Origin: a virus
Strand: one strand, 5' to 3'
Length of the DNA: 37,907 bases
IMG/VR virus record: IMGVR_UViG_3300008517_000278
Location: 1 to 37,907 of that record
The notes under the pieces are model-generated. The model saw only the letters and a program-made list of their open reading frames with translations, was not told the DNA's origin and did no database searches. Shown here in pieces: positions 6,735 to 12,729 of this stretch. Made by a program: the position numbers and the translations under genes. Within the stretch, counting starts at the first letter, position 1. The number at the start of each line of letters is the position of its first letter.

Positions 6735-6919
6735 TTTTTCACCCCGTATGGGAAACTTGCCTCAGCTACCTCATCAGGAAAGTTGGGATTATCTCCATTT
6801 GCATTGTGTTCACATTCCCATTCCTCACATTCATAACAAAAATTCCCCATTGGATTATCCACCCCATCCCATCTATCTAATTCATCTTCGCTATATGGAC
6901 AATCTAAAGGACTACTCAT
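6731..6919 (-). CDS. Small acidic cysteine-containing protein, 62 aa
   Basis: This 62-residue acidic protein has cysteines in CPYSEDELDRWDG and FCYECEEWECEHN, a possible treble-clef or zinc-binding arrangement. I do not recognise the family. ATG at 6919 lies within the last codons of the upstream gene, with a GGGGGTG ribosome binding site; the longer in-frame start at 6955 lies deep inside that gene and is less likely. The 3' end overlaps the nuclease start by four bases. Sitting between the two presumed recombination genes, it may be a regulator or cofactor-binding accessory; that is inference. Confidence 0.65.
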   Translation of the reverse strand: MSSPLDCPYSEDELDRWDGVDNPMGNFCYECEEWECEHNANGDNPNFPDEVAEASFPYGVKK

Positions 6920-7778
6920 TTTCACCCCCTTCTTCCTCCTTCTGCAATGCTGCAATCACTGTGCTCGCCTGGCTCTTGGTGAGCTTGCCCACGGCAGTAG
7001 GCGCTTCCTTGAGACCTAAAATTCTGGCCACTTCCTGCATCTTCGCCAGCTCGTCGTTTATACCCTTATTGCCGAGTATGGAGTGAATAGCCTGAGCCTG
7101 AGCCATGGTCGCCGGCTCATCCCCATTGCTGGGCTGTGTCTCTTTCTTAGCTGGGGAAGAGGGGGGGGCTTTACCTGTTGATACTGGCTTGCCCGCCTTC
7201 TTATACTCGACTGAGGTAAGCTGTTCCTTTGTGATGCCTGCGAATTCCTTTAAGTCCTCATAAGTGAGGTTCCTGATACCCAATAATCGAGTAATTCCAT
7301 TGGCAAGCAGATTAGTATAGGCGGACTTTTTCACGTCGCCAGGATCAATTTCCGATACAGGCAACTCAACCCTAGTCCTCTTCTCACCTTCCCCTTTCCA
7401 TTCATACTTCTTGAAGAATCCATCTTTGCTTGACCGAGTTCCGATCGCCTCAATGCTGGCACCGGCAAGTGAAAACTCTCCATGATATGTGTATGTAAAA
7501 TGCCCGCCTTCAATGATGTCTCGAACTGGTTCTGAAATTCGCCAAGATATACCAAAAAGCCGAGCCACTTTTTCACCACCGGATGCCTGGAGATATGGCT
7601 TCCCATTCTCATCTACCCAATCATGGGGGTTGGTGAGCTTTAAAGCCATTCTTTTGATTTTATGCATAGCTTCAACACGTTTCTCGGCTTGTTCAGCTAC
7701 AGCAACTAAGGTATTATCTGCTATGGCAGGTAGAACTTCACTCTCTTCCTCAATAGTTGCTAAATTCCTTTCAATCAT
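6912..7778 (-). CDS. Putative phage recombination protein (annealing-protein candidate), 288 aa
   Basis: I recognise this as a conserved phage protein usually found next to an exonuclease gene but cannot assign it to RecT, Erf, Rad52 or Sak families from motifs. The N-terminal two thirds carry the conserved block LTNPHDWVDENGKPYLQASG followed by EKVARLFGISW, then HGEFSLAGASIEAIGTRSS and an AYTNLLANGITRLLGIRNL helix. The last 90 residues form a proline/serine linker and a separate helical C-terminal domain (MAQAQAIHSILGNKG onward). ATG at 7778 is preceded by AAGGAGGACTAGAAC. It is followed by the Cas4-like nuclease, so a single-strand annealing or recombination-mediator role is the best inference. 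Confidence 0.6.
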   Translation of the reverse strand: MIERNLATIEEESEVLPAIADNTLVAVAEQAEKRVEAMHKIKRMALKLTNPHDWVDENGKPYLQASGGEKVARLFGISWRISEPVRDIIEGGHFTYTYHGEFSLAGASIEAIGTRSSKDGFFKKYEWKGEGEKRTRVELPVSEIDPGDVKKSAYTNLLANGITRLLGIRNLTYEDLKEFAGITKEQLTSVEYKKAGKPVSTGKAPPSSPAKKETQPSNGDEPATMAQAQAIHSILGNKGINDELAKMQEVARILGLKEAPTAVGKLTKSQASTVIAALQKEEEGGENE

Positions 7779-7781
7779 GTT

Positions 7782-7865
7782 CTAGTCCTCCTTCTTATTC
7801 TTTGGTCTCCGTGCTGGGTTCCGGCGATTATGCCTTTTCGCCAGCTTTACATTCTGCTTTGCCAT
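7782..7865 (-). CDS. Tiny basic peptide, 27 aa (tentative)
   Basis: A 27-residue frame with a very basic composition (KLAKRHNRRNPARRPKNKK) overlaps the 3' end of the zinc-ribbon gene at 7828-7989 in another frame and ends just before the 288-aa gene. The ATG at 7865 has only a weak GAAG upstream. Basic tiny proteins are common in phages, but this could be a chance frame: its last codons coincide with the strong ribosome binding site of the next gene. Confidence 0.3.
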   Translation of the reverse strand: MAKQNVKLAKRHNRRNPARRPKNKKED

Positions 7866-7989
7866 CTTCTATTTCCCCTTCTTCTTCAATGTTCTCGGAT
7901 AGACAACCCGGACACTGCCCAAATTTAGCTTCAGACAGAGTTTGCTCCATCTGGCTAAACCTGTTCCCGCAATCCTCACAGATAAACAT
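7828..7989 (-). CDS. Small zinc-ribbon protein, 53 aa
   Basis: This 53-residue protein has two CxxC knuckles, CEDC at 4-7 and CPGC at 26-29, followed by an acidic tail (IEEEGEIED) and one further cysteine. It is a typical rubredoxin-like zinc ribbon. Such mini-ribbons are common in phage early operons and may contact nucleic acid or RNA polymerase; no specific role can be assigned. It is one of several zinc-binding small proteins in this stretch. The ATG at 7989 lies 5 bp after the stop of the 80-aa gene, in line with the operon. Confidence 0.7.
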   Translation of the reverse strand: MFICEDCGNRFSQMEQTLSEAKFGQCPGCLSENIEEEGEIEDGKAECKAGEKA

Positions 7990-7994
7990 TTCAT

Positions 7995-8237
7995 TTAGCC
8001 ATCCTTAATACTTTGGGGGAGTTTCCAATTACCACCATCCCTCAGTCCCCAAACCCTAGGCTCTTCGTATCTACTAGCATGGGCATCAGCCTTAGCATCA
8101 TCCTTGGTATAGTAATGTCCACAATCCTCGCAGTCCTGCCTATCTCCCTCTGCCCATTCATCTTCAAGGTCAGGGCATTTACACTCTCGCCAATTAACAT
8201 CTCTTTCCTCATAAAACCACACGCAATCCGTATTCAT
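7995..8237 (-). CDS. Small cysteine-rich phage protein, 80 aa
   Basis: The product is 80 residues, acidic and cysteine-bearing: DCVWFYE (C5), RECKCPDLE and QDCEDCGHYYTKDDAKADAH, giving two CxC/CxxC-type pairs and histidines that could bind zinc. The ATG at 8237 is preceded by GTGGAGAGAAA, a good ribosome binding site; an in-frame TTG at 8252 is possible but would overlap that site. I do not recognise a named family. It is part of the run of small zinc-binding proteins in the early operon. Confidence 0.68.
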   Translation of the reverse strand: MNTDCVWFYEERDVNWRECKCPDLEDEWAEGDRQDCEDCGHYYTKDDAKADAHASRYEEPRVWGLRDGGNWKLPQSIKDG

Positions 8238-8248
8238 TTTCTCTCCAC

Positions 8249-8545
8249 TCAATACCTATAAGGTAGTTTTATCCCTGGGAAGAAATGCCTTGCATCTTTT
8301 TCTGATAATTTGCAGCCACGGTCAGCAACGTGAATAAGAGTAGCATCTTCTGTATAGGAGTTGGGAGCATCAGTCCCAATGTAGGCTGCCCAATCGCCAT
8401 GATTGCCTATTGCCGTGACAATGGCGACTATCGCAAGCTGCTTTCCCCCTTGATTCCAAAATCTTCCCTCTAGGTATCGTTTACTTTCGGTTTTCTTGAA
8501 AGCGTAATAAGGGAGTGCATCTAGGTTTATTGCTTCTTTTTGCAT
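8249..8545 (-). CDS. Conserved small phage protein (DWAAYIGTD / KLSEKDARHFFP), 98 aa
   Basis: This 98-residue protein resembles a widespread unnamed phage family seen in early regions of many siphovirus and podovirus genomes. It is recognised by DWAAYIGTD in the centre and CKLSEKDARHFFPGIKLPYR at the C-terminus. No catalytic motif is evident. The ATG at 8545 follows GAAAGGAGGGATAAA, clearly better than the in-frame ATG at 8581, which lies inside the previous gene. Function unknown; I rely on remembered family likeness. Confidence 0.75.
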   Translation of the reverse strand: MQKEAINLDALPYYAFKKTESKRYLEGRFWNQGGKQLAIVAIVTAIGNHGDWAAYIGTDAPNSYTEDATLIHVADRGCKLSEKDARHFFPGIKLPYRY

Positions 8546-8559
8546 TTTATCCCTCCTTT

Positions 8560-8727
8560 CTATCGTTCCCCCCAATCCCATTCACCTATTCCTAGTTTTC
8601 TCTGGCAGGTCCGGCACCAGTAAAAGGGGACGCGCATAAAGCGATTATAGATATGATGAATAAGGTAGATTTTGACTACCGAACCACACTCTAGGCATAT
8701 TCTTGGTCTCCATCTTTTAGTTGCCAT
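8560..8727 (-). CDS. Small zinc-ribbon protein, 55 aa
   Basis: The frame encodes 55 residues with CLECG at 11-15 and CRTC at 38-41, two CxxC knuckles separated by a basic, aromatic linker containing HH and RFMRVPFYW. It looks like a minimal zinc ribbon that could bind nucleic acid. The ATG at 8727 overlaps the stop region of the 107-aa gene in a different frame, as in the rest of the operon. No named family can be given. Confidence 0.65.
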   Translation of the reverse strand: MATKRWRPRICLECGSVVKIYLIHHIYNRFMRVPFYWCRTCQRKLGIGEWDWGER

Positions 8728-9040
8728 CTGCACTCCCTTCGGCTTTGGCTAAGGCTTTTGTAATAACACCTGTGATTTCCTTAACCCACCCCTTGCCAGA
8801 ATCCAATGTAGCTATTGCCCCCAATGCACTAAGCAATGCCTCATACATATCCTTGACAGCCTCGCCTACAGCTTGTGGATTATCAGGGTTGACTGAGATA
8901 CAGCCATTAACGGCTGCGGCGATTAGGTGGGCATTGGCATTGGGTGATTTCTGGTGAATGGAGCAGGTGCATATCTCAATATGTTCTTCATCCCTAACGG
9001 ATTTGCCAACTGCCTCCCATTTTCCCTTTGTATAGTTCAT
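8717..9040 (-). CDS. Conserved small phage protein (NAHLIAAA type), 107 aa
   Basis: This is a ubiquitous phage protein of unknown function. Its hallmarks are an N-terminal YTKGKWEAVGKSV block (the usual T-P-G-P-W-E-V pattern), a central NANAHLIAAAVNGC, and a C-terminal helix DMYEALLSALGAI ending in ALAKAEG. The true start is the ATG at 9040, overlapping the stop of the previous gene as ATGA and preceded by GGGGGGCAGAGAA; the in-frame ATG at 9055 is less likely. Length fits the family. No biochemical function is known to me. Confidence 0.85.
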   Translation of the reverse strand: MNYTKGKWEAVGKSVRDEEHIEICTCSIHQKSPNANAHLIAAAVNGCISVNPDNPQAVGEAVKDMYEALLSALGAIATLDSGKGWVKEITGVITKALAKAEGSADGN

Positions 9041-9192
9041 TTCTCTGCCCCCCACATAACCCAGCAGCCTTGCCTTGACATATCCTTTGAGATTTCCCCC
9101 AGGGTAAGGTTTCCGTACTCCTGGCAGAATAGGTCAAAGAGCCAGAACGCTTGACACGCCCTGCCTGCCACCGCTATAATTAGTTTATTCAA
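9037..9192 (-). CDS. Hypothetical 51-aa protein starting with TTG
   Basis: A 51-residue frame fills the gap between two clear genes. It starts with TTG at 9192, preceded by GGAAGGAGTAGGAAA, one of the best ribosome binding sites nearby, and ends in an ATGA overlap with the next gene. The product is mildly hydrophobic in its first half (LIIAVAGRACQAFWLFDLFC) with three cysteines; it might be membrane-associated. I do not recognise it. The signal plus exact fit between neighbours supports a real gene. Confidence 0.6.
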   Translation of the reverse strand: MNKLIIAVAGRACQAFWLFDLFCQEYGNLTLGEISKDMSRQGCWVMWGAEK

Positions 9193-9220
9193 TTTCCTAC
9201 TCCTTCCGGCAGGGAGAGTC

Positions 9221-9571
9221 CTAAGCCCTCCCTGCCTCTGTTTTATTTCTATTGCTATTCGACCTATAGCACAGCTTATAAAGCCTCAATAGCTCAGTCC
9301 GATTATTAGAAGCTAAAATACTTGGGGTATCCTTGCCTCCGTTATTATTTTCTTGAGCAAGAAGCTCTTGCTGCCTTAGTTCGGCTAAAGTTGGATTTCG
9401 CGGCCTACCACCTTTTTCTGTTGTCATTTGTCGTTTCCAAAATTCATCTATATCGCAATAAGGGCATGCTCTAAGCCCATATTTACCTGTGCCCAAATAT
9501 TCTCCATGTATTGGGCAAAGACCCCCGCCAATAGCATCCACAATCCTTGCCGTCCTTTCTCTTTTATTCAT
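9221..9571 (-). CDS. Zinc-ribbon protein, 116 aa
   Basis: This 116-residue basic protein has a likely zinc site formed by CPIHGEYLGTG (C19, H22) and CPYCDIDEFW (C36, C39). The rest is a basic, low-complexity tail containing KGGRPRNPTLAELRQQELLA, which recalls DNA-binding linkers. Its ATG overlaps the stop of the DUF5658-like gene (ATGA). The family is not recognised. A DNA- or RNA-binding accessory role is plausible from composition. Confidence 0.72.
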   Translation of the reverse strand: MNKRERTARIVDAIGGGLCPIHGEYLGTGKYGLRACPYCDIDEFWKRQMTTEKGGRPRNPTLAELRQQELLAQENNNGGKDTPSILASNNRTELLRLYKLCYRSNSNRNKTEAGRA

Positions 9572-9885
9572 AATGTCAGTCCTATCCCGTTAAATAAGCA
9601 AATCCCTGCCATTACGCCGACCAAGATTAGTAGTATCCTGTTTACTTTTTGGTAGTACCTATCTGCCAGTAGCAGAAGTATGCAAGTAAAAAGTACCGTC
9701 ACCCCTAGCTTCACCAGCCAGAACGACAAGTGGTTGCCTGAGTTCAAGGCAACCCTCATTAGTGGATTCAACTCATACCCACCCCGGCTAAATAGAATCG
9801 AAGTAAAAACTCCATCAATAATATTTAGGATAATAAAGGCAATCGCCAGTCCTACTATCCACTTTAAGCTGCTAACCTTTTCCAT
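9568..9885 (-). CDS. DUF5658-like membrane protein, minus-strand paralogue
   Basis: This 105-residue protein has three hydrophobic segments (about 10-28, 50-72 and 83-103) and the signature NIIDGVFTSILFSRGGYELNPLM, typical of DUF5658-type small integral membrane proteins of unknown role. The ATG at 9885 has GAAGGAATTGAGT upstream; a longer in-frame start at 9921 lies inside the previous 41-aa gene. A paralogue with the same layout and nearly the same length is encoded on the opposite strand at 12730-13050. Possible jobs are superinfection exclusion or host membrane modification; neither is shown by the sequence. Confidence 0.8.
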   Translation of the reverse strand: MEKVSSLKWIVGLAIAFIILNIIDGVFTSILFSRGGYELNPLMRVALNSGNHLSFWLVKLGVTVLFTCILLLLADRYYQKVNRILLILVGVMAGICLFNGIGLTL

Positions 9886-9887
9886 AC

Positions 9888-10013
9888 TCAATTCCTTCTC
9901 AAATAGCCCACCAACTTCCACTCATCCAGCTCTCTCTCGAAAATGAGATAGTCCTTATCTTCGGTCCCCAGCAGCATCACCACGGCAGTAAAAATTGTTT
10001 CAGTAAGAGTCAT
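9888..10013 (-). CDS. Small hypothetical protein, 41 aa
   Basis: A 41-residue frame starts at the ATG at 10013 after TTAAGGAAAGCGAATAG and ends three bases before the DUF5658-like gene start. It has a hydrophobic N-terminal part (IFTAVVMLLG) followed by a charged C-terminus (DYLIFERELDEWKL). It resembles many tiny phage proteins but I cannot name it. Its ribosome binding site and coupling to the next gene support it. Confidence 0.55.
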   Translation of the reverse strand: MTLTETIFTAVVMLLGTEDKDYLIFERELDEWKLVGYLRRN

Positions 10014-10050
10014 TTTCTATTCGCTTTCCTTAACCTCTGAATATTGGGCA

Positions 10051-10359
10051 TTAGGCTACCTCATTGGGAACTGCTATCTCCCCTAGAGCTTGCTTAATCC
10101 ACCTTTTGTAAAGATTATGGCTAAGCAATCGAACAGGAATATCTGCCCCTATTTCCTTACCGTGCCATATCCTCATGTGCCTTCGTACAATATCCCAATC
10201 TTTCTCATTGCCTATACCCTTGCTGAGAATAACTTTTCTATCGTTACACAGAGCACATTTAAGTCTTGTTTGCCGAATTATCTTCTTGAACGGATTACCT
10301 TTATTCAAGATTTCCTCTTCTCTTATTACCTCAGGAATACTAATTATTAACTGTGTCAT
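10051..10359 (-). CDS. Hypothetical zinc-finger-like protein, 102 aa
   Basis: The product has 102 residues with CALCNDRKVIL followed by VRRHMRIWHGKEIG; the CxxC...HxxxxH spacing resembles a C2H2 finger. The remainder is basic and could bind nucleic acid. ATG at 10359 is preceded by AAAGGTGGGGCG, a good ribosome binding site; nine further in-frame codons upstream (10386) are less likely. It follows the 121-aa gene in the int operon. The family is not recognised. Confidence 0.7.
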   Translation of the reverse strand: MTQLIISIPEVIREEEILNKGNPFKKIIRQTRLKCALCNDRKVILSKGIGNEKDWDIVRRHMRIWHGKEIGADIPVRLLSHNLYKRWIKQALGEIAVPNEVA

Positions 10360-10428
10360 CGCCCCACCTTTTTCCTTTGCAAACAATCCTTTCCTTAATC
10401 CTCCCTAGTAATCCCACGAAAAACCTTT

Positions 10429-10794
10429 TTAACCCCCTGCCTTTCTTCGTCCGGCAGTAGAATTACCCTCAGAAATTGTTTTCGCCTGAGAAACGCTCAG
10501 TCCTGTGGTATTTTTTGACCTAATAATTGATTTCTGGTTGCGATGTTGGGCAAGTCTCTTTGCCAGTTTTTCCCTTTGTTCTGGGGATAAAATTCTCGCT
10601 GGCTGTGGCATCCGTATTCTTTTCTTGGGAATGTGATATTCCTTGCCACCATAGCCATTGTTCATTGTCGGCTTGATTCCGAGCTTCTGTTCGATTTGCT
10701 TTTGCCAAGCCTTGTTGTAGGTAAATATCACAGCATCGGCAGGAGTTTCATCAAAGCTGATTAAGGTTTCCTTTTCTTCATTGCTTAATTGCAT
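10429..10794 (-). CDS. Conserved hypothetical phage protein, 121 aa
   Basis: This basic 121-residue protein resembles an unnamed phage family: an N-terminal NEEKETLISFDETPADAVIF block, TYNKAWQKQIEQKLG, NGYGGKEYHIPKKRIRMPQ and a C-terminal LSPEQREKLAKRLAQHR. No catalytic motif is seen; the basic C-terminal half suggests nucleic-acid binding. I start it at the ATG at 10794, which overlaps the integrase 3' end by 17 bp and has GGTTATGGAAG upstream. A longer frame (10848) would lie well inside integrase. Confidence 0.72.
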   Translation of the reverse strand: MQLSNEEKETLISFDETPADAVIFTYNKAWQKQIEQKLGIKPTMNNGYGGKEYHIPKKRIRMPQPARILSPEQREKLAKRLAQHRNQKSIIRSKNTTGLSVSQAKTISEGNSTAGRRKAGG

Positions 10795-11617
10795 CTTCCA
10801 TAACCTTCCCCGGACTATGCTTATGATGTAGTCTAATCGTATCTTCAACTGTCCAAGCTACGTAATGTTTCATTGTAGTTTTTATGTCAGCGTGTCCCAG
10901 TTGGAGCTGTAAACTCTTGGGGTCTCCACCTTCTTCAAACCAGAATTTACTAAAAGATGTTCTTAGAATTTGCGGTCCGAAGTGCTTACCTGTATAACCT
11001 ATCCTCTTGAGGAATTTCTTGACCACACCATAGAAACCATATTTAGTTAATGGTTTTCTGCCTTTGCCATAAAATAAAAAGCCATCACTGTGAATTGGTA
11101 GTGCTAGGAGTAAATCTCTAGCATATTCTGAAATGGGGACTATCCTATATCCTGTCTTACCGCTTACGATAATATAGTTGTCTTTAACATCTTCTCTTTT
11201 TAAGCCACAAGCCTCCCCGAGTCGTATAGCGGTATCAACAAATAGAGTGACGATAGCCCTATCTCTATTACTTGCTGTGCGTATTGACCATGCCAATAAA
11301 CTAAGTTCTGTTGGTGAAATTGTAGGTTGAATCTCTTTAGGCAATCGCGGCTTAGTAACAAGCCTCATAAAGTTGGGTTTTTTATAACGCTTTTCAGCGT
11401 AGTTGCCTAAAGCGTGCCAATACCTATAAAAAGTAGCAGCATATTGTGGATTGACGGTAGCAAGAAATTGCTGTATTATCTCTGGCCTTGGCGGGAATTT
11501 TGGGGATAATTGAGCTAGTCGCTTTCCGTAATACTCATGGTTTTTGAGGGTTATGGGTGAAACCCCCATGAGTTTGCGGTCAGCGATGAAGCTAATGAGA
11601 ACCTCCGTTGTCCTCAC
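10778..11617 (-). CDS. int: Tyrosine recombinase / phage integrase
   Basis: This 279-residue protein catalyses site-specific integration and excision, showing the phage is or was temperate. It has an N-terminal SAM-like core-binding domain (about 1-85) and the catalytic domain (about 95-265). Visible catalytic residues are R132 (TAIRLGEACGL), K154 (SGKTGYRIVP), R219, H242 (LQLGHADIKTT) and the nucleophile Y252 (MKHYV). At the usual H-x-x-R box the sequence reads Q-I-L-R (216-219), so the first histidine is glutamine. It starts with GTG at 11617 after AAGGGAGGCGAGAACA, a strong ribosome binding site. It lies near the beginning of the early operon. attP is not identifiable here. Confidence 0.95.
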   Translation of the reverse strand: MRTTEVLISFIADRKLMGVSPITLKNHEYYGKRLAQLSPKFPPRPEIIQQFLATVNPQYAATFYRYWHALGNYAEKRYKKPNFMRLVTKPRLPKEIQPTISPTELSLLAWSIRTASNRDRAIVTLFVDTAIRLGEACGLKREDVKDNYIIVSGKTGYRIVPISEYARDLLLALPIHSDGFLFYGKGRKPLTKYGFYGVVKKFLKRIGYTGKHFGPQILRTSFSKFWFEEGGDPKSLQLQLGHADIKTTMKHYVAWTVEDTIRLHHKHSPGKVMEDAIKQ

Positions 11618-11747
11618 TGTTCTCGCCTCCCTTCTTTAATAGACGTGAATGTATGCTACTTAGTACATTGGACTCACCCCCTGAAAAGAACCTATCGGAG
11701 TTTATCATATTAAGGTGAATCCCGTAAATAAACTTCTGTCGTTTCAT
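11592..11747 (-). CDS. Small hypothetical protein overlapping int, 51 aa
   Basis: A 51-residue frame begins at the ATG at 11747 after TAAGGAATCGCC and overlaps the first 26 bases of integrase in another frame. The composition is polar and basic with no recognisable domain. It could couple translation of integrase to the upstream HTH gene, or act as a small excisionase-like protein; the sequence gives no motif for that. It might also be a chance frame. Confidence 0.4.
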   Translation of the reverse strand: MKRQKFIYGIHLNMINSDRFFSGGESNVLSSIHSRLLKKGGENSEDNGGSH

Positions 11748-11768
11748 TTTGGCGATTCCTTACAGAAT

Positions 11769-11786
11769 GGAATGGCTAATCATTCC
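11769..11786. promoter_or_regulatory. 18-bp inverted repeat at the end of the HTH gene (operator candidate)
   Basis: GGAATG GCTAAT CATTCC is a perfect 6-bp inverted repeat around a 6-base centre. It overlaps the stop codon of the 50-aa HTH gene, upstream of the integrase leader. It could be a binding site or a small mRNA hairpin. Confidence 0.4.
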
Positions 11787-11928
11787 CATCCTTTGACCAT
11801 GTAAGGTATATATTCCTAATCTGAGTATGAGATAACTTAAAAATTCTGGCTAATGCCCGATAAGTTGACCCTCGATTACGGTAGCGAACAATATTCTCAT
11901 TCCTTTTTCGGATTCGCTTTGTTATCAT
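11776..11928 (-). CDS. Small HTH regulator, 50 aa, probably leaderless
   Basis: The frame encodes 50 residues, basic at the N-terminus (MITKRIRKRNENIVRYRNRG) and then a helix-turn-helix-like segment, TYRALARIFKLSHTQIRNIY, resembling the HTH of sigma-like and resolvase/Hin-type DNA-binding domains. It is expected to bind DNA, perhaps its own divergent promoter region. A consensus promoter (11936-11964) places the transcription start at about 11929, one base before the ATG, so the mRNA would be leaderless, as for lambda cI from PRM. It is the first gene of the early operon, with integrase two genes downstream. The assignment rests on HTH likeness and promoter placement. Confidence 0.6.
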   Translation of the reverse strand: MITKRIRKRNENIVRYRNRGSTYRALARIFKLSHTQIRNIYLTWSKDGND

Positions 11929-11935
11929 TGTCTAT

Positions 11936-11964
11936 ATTGTAAACCCACCTTACATTTTTGTCAA
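11936..11964 (-). promoter_or_regulatory. Early promoter, sigma70 consensus
   Basis: On the minus strand TTGACA (11959-11964) is followed by a 17-bp spacer and TACAAT (11936-11941). That is a 6/6 and a 5/6 match at optimal spacing. The predicted start is at about 11929, adjoining the HTH gene ATG. It would drive the early operon including integrase. Confidence 0.8.
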
Positions 11965-11985
11965 GCCCCCCTGCAAAGCTAAGCC

Positions 11986-12011
11986 CTAAAATCCGGTTGA
12001 GAAAATTTTAG
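11986..12011. promoter_or_regulatory. Operator candidate between divergent promoters
   Basis: CTAAAAT (11986-11992) and ATTTTAG (12005-12011) form a perfect 7-bp inverted repeat centred between the minus-strand early promoter and the plus-strand promoter at 12020. A dimeric regulator bound here would be placed to affect both promoters. Its protein is unknown; the adjacent HTH gene is the obvious candidate. Confidence 0.5.
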
Positions 12012-12019
12012 CTATGGGA

Positions 12020-12047
12020 TTGACATTTCGAGTAAAGGGGTTAGAAT
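12020..12047 (+). promoter_or_regulatory. Plus-strand sigma70 promoter
   Basis: TTGACA (12020-12025), a 16-bp spacer and TAGAAT (12042-12047) form a good sigma70 promoter, ending 17 bp before the ATG of the 36-aa membrane-protein gene. It diverges from the early promoter, leaving 55 bp between the two -35 boxes. Confidence 0.7.
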
Positions 12048-12064
12048 AATAATGGAAGGGCGAG

Positions 12065-12175
12065 ATGAAGAGTGAAATATCGGGCAAGGCTCTGTTAATC
12101 ATCTTCATACTCTGGTTGTTATTTATGTGCCTTCTTGTCTATTACACCGGGCATCCAGACCCACCTTTTAGATAA
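12065..12175 (+). CDS. 36-aa single-span membrane microprotein
   Basis: This plus-strand gene encodes 36 residues: a short polar N-terminus (MKSEISGK), one strongly hydrophobic segment (about 9-28, LLIIFILWLLFMCLL) and a short tail ending in HPDPPFR. The ATG is preceded by GGAAGGGCGAG and by a well-formed promoter at 12020-12047. It lies against the direction of nearly all other phage genes, between the end of the late operon and the early promoter, where lysogenic-conversion genes are often found. Possible roles include superinfection exclusion, a toxin-like or holin-like peptide; none is demonstrable. Being tiny, it would be missed by most gene callers. Confidence 0.6.
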   Translation: MKSEISGKALLIIFILWLLFMCLLVYYTGHPDPPFR

Positions 12176-12320
12176 TTAGGAAATAAAAAGGCTGCCCCCT
12201 CCTTGATGGAGAGGTTTATTATCAATAAAATTCAGAGTTAAAATCTTCCTTGAGTATTAAGACACGCAAAAAGAATTTCGCCCTCAAAATCCTACATAAT
12301 ATAGGGCGTCCAAGCACCAA
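12176..12320. other. Non-coding boundary between late and early operons
   Basis: I see no convincing gene here. CTCC-TTGAT-GGAG followed by AGGTTTATTATC (12199-12225) is a weak plus-strand terminator candidate for the 36-aa gene. CGCCCT (12281-12286) and AGGGCG nearby (about 12303-12308) form a 6-bp inverted repeat after the last late gene, without a clear T-run. Confidence 0.4.
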
Positions 12321-12503
12321 TTAAGCGATTTCTACGGGTGTCCTTAGGTCGTTTTCGGCACGAGTCATTATCTCTAGGTCTTTTGTTAGCGTAATAAAAA
12401 GATGATGGATGGTTCTATGCGGAATCCCGTCATGTCTCATGTCGAGCATGATTTGACGGAGCTGGGCATCATATTTGTCAGTGAGCTGAGGATTATCGGG
12501 CAT
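12321..12503 (-). CDS. Small hypothetical protein, 60 aa
   Basis: A 60-residue polar, helical protein of unknown family, the last minus-strand gene of the late operon. Its ATG overlaps the stop of the coiled-coil gene by one base (TAATG type), so it is probably translationally coupled. The histidine-rich stretch GIPHRTIHHLFITL in the middle resembles a possible HTH second helix but is not convincing. No function can be assigned. Confidence 0.65.
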   Translation of the reverse strand: MPDNPQLTDKYDAQLRQIMLDMRHDGIPHRTIHHLFITLTKDLEIMTRAENDLRTPVEIA

Positions 12504-12700
12504 TATTTTTTCTCAGGCTTGTCGCCGTTGAGCCGATTGAGTACCCGAATCTCGCCATCGAGCCGTAGAACCTCTTGGAGTAACTGCTGCTCCTGCTGCT
12601 GGAATTGCCGTCTGAGCTGGTTCAGCTTCTCTACGGCTTCCTTTTGCTTTGCTACTGTTTCTTTCAGTTCCTTTTGTATTTCCATGTGCCTCCTTGACAA
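12503..12700 (-). CDS. Small coiled-coil protein, 65 aa
   Basis: The 65-residue product is almost entirely a charged, glutamine-rich amphipathic helix (about 5-57, e.g. KQKEAVEKLNQLRRQFQQQE and LLQEVLRLDGEIRVLNRL) and should form a coiled coil. ATG at 12700 is preceded by AAGGAGGCAC, a strong site. Similar small coiled-coil proteins occur at the ends of phage tail modules with no known activity. It could be a structural spacer or a lysis-related accessory, but it lacks a signal peptide or membrane segment. Confidence 0.72.
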   Translation of the reverse strand: MSRRHMEIQKELKETVAKQKEAVEKLNQLRRQFQQQEQQLLQEVLRLDGEIRVLNRLNGDKPEKK

Positions 12701-12729
12701 ATAGTTATAATGGGGATTATCCTTGAAAT

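Noticed and set aside
12695-12712. TTGACA and TATAAT close together on the plus strand before the second DUF5658-like gene
   Set aside because: Only 6 bp separate the two hexamers, far from workable promoter spacing.
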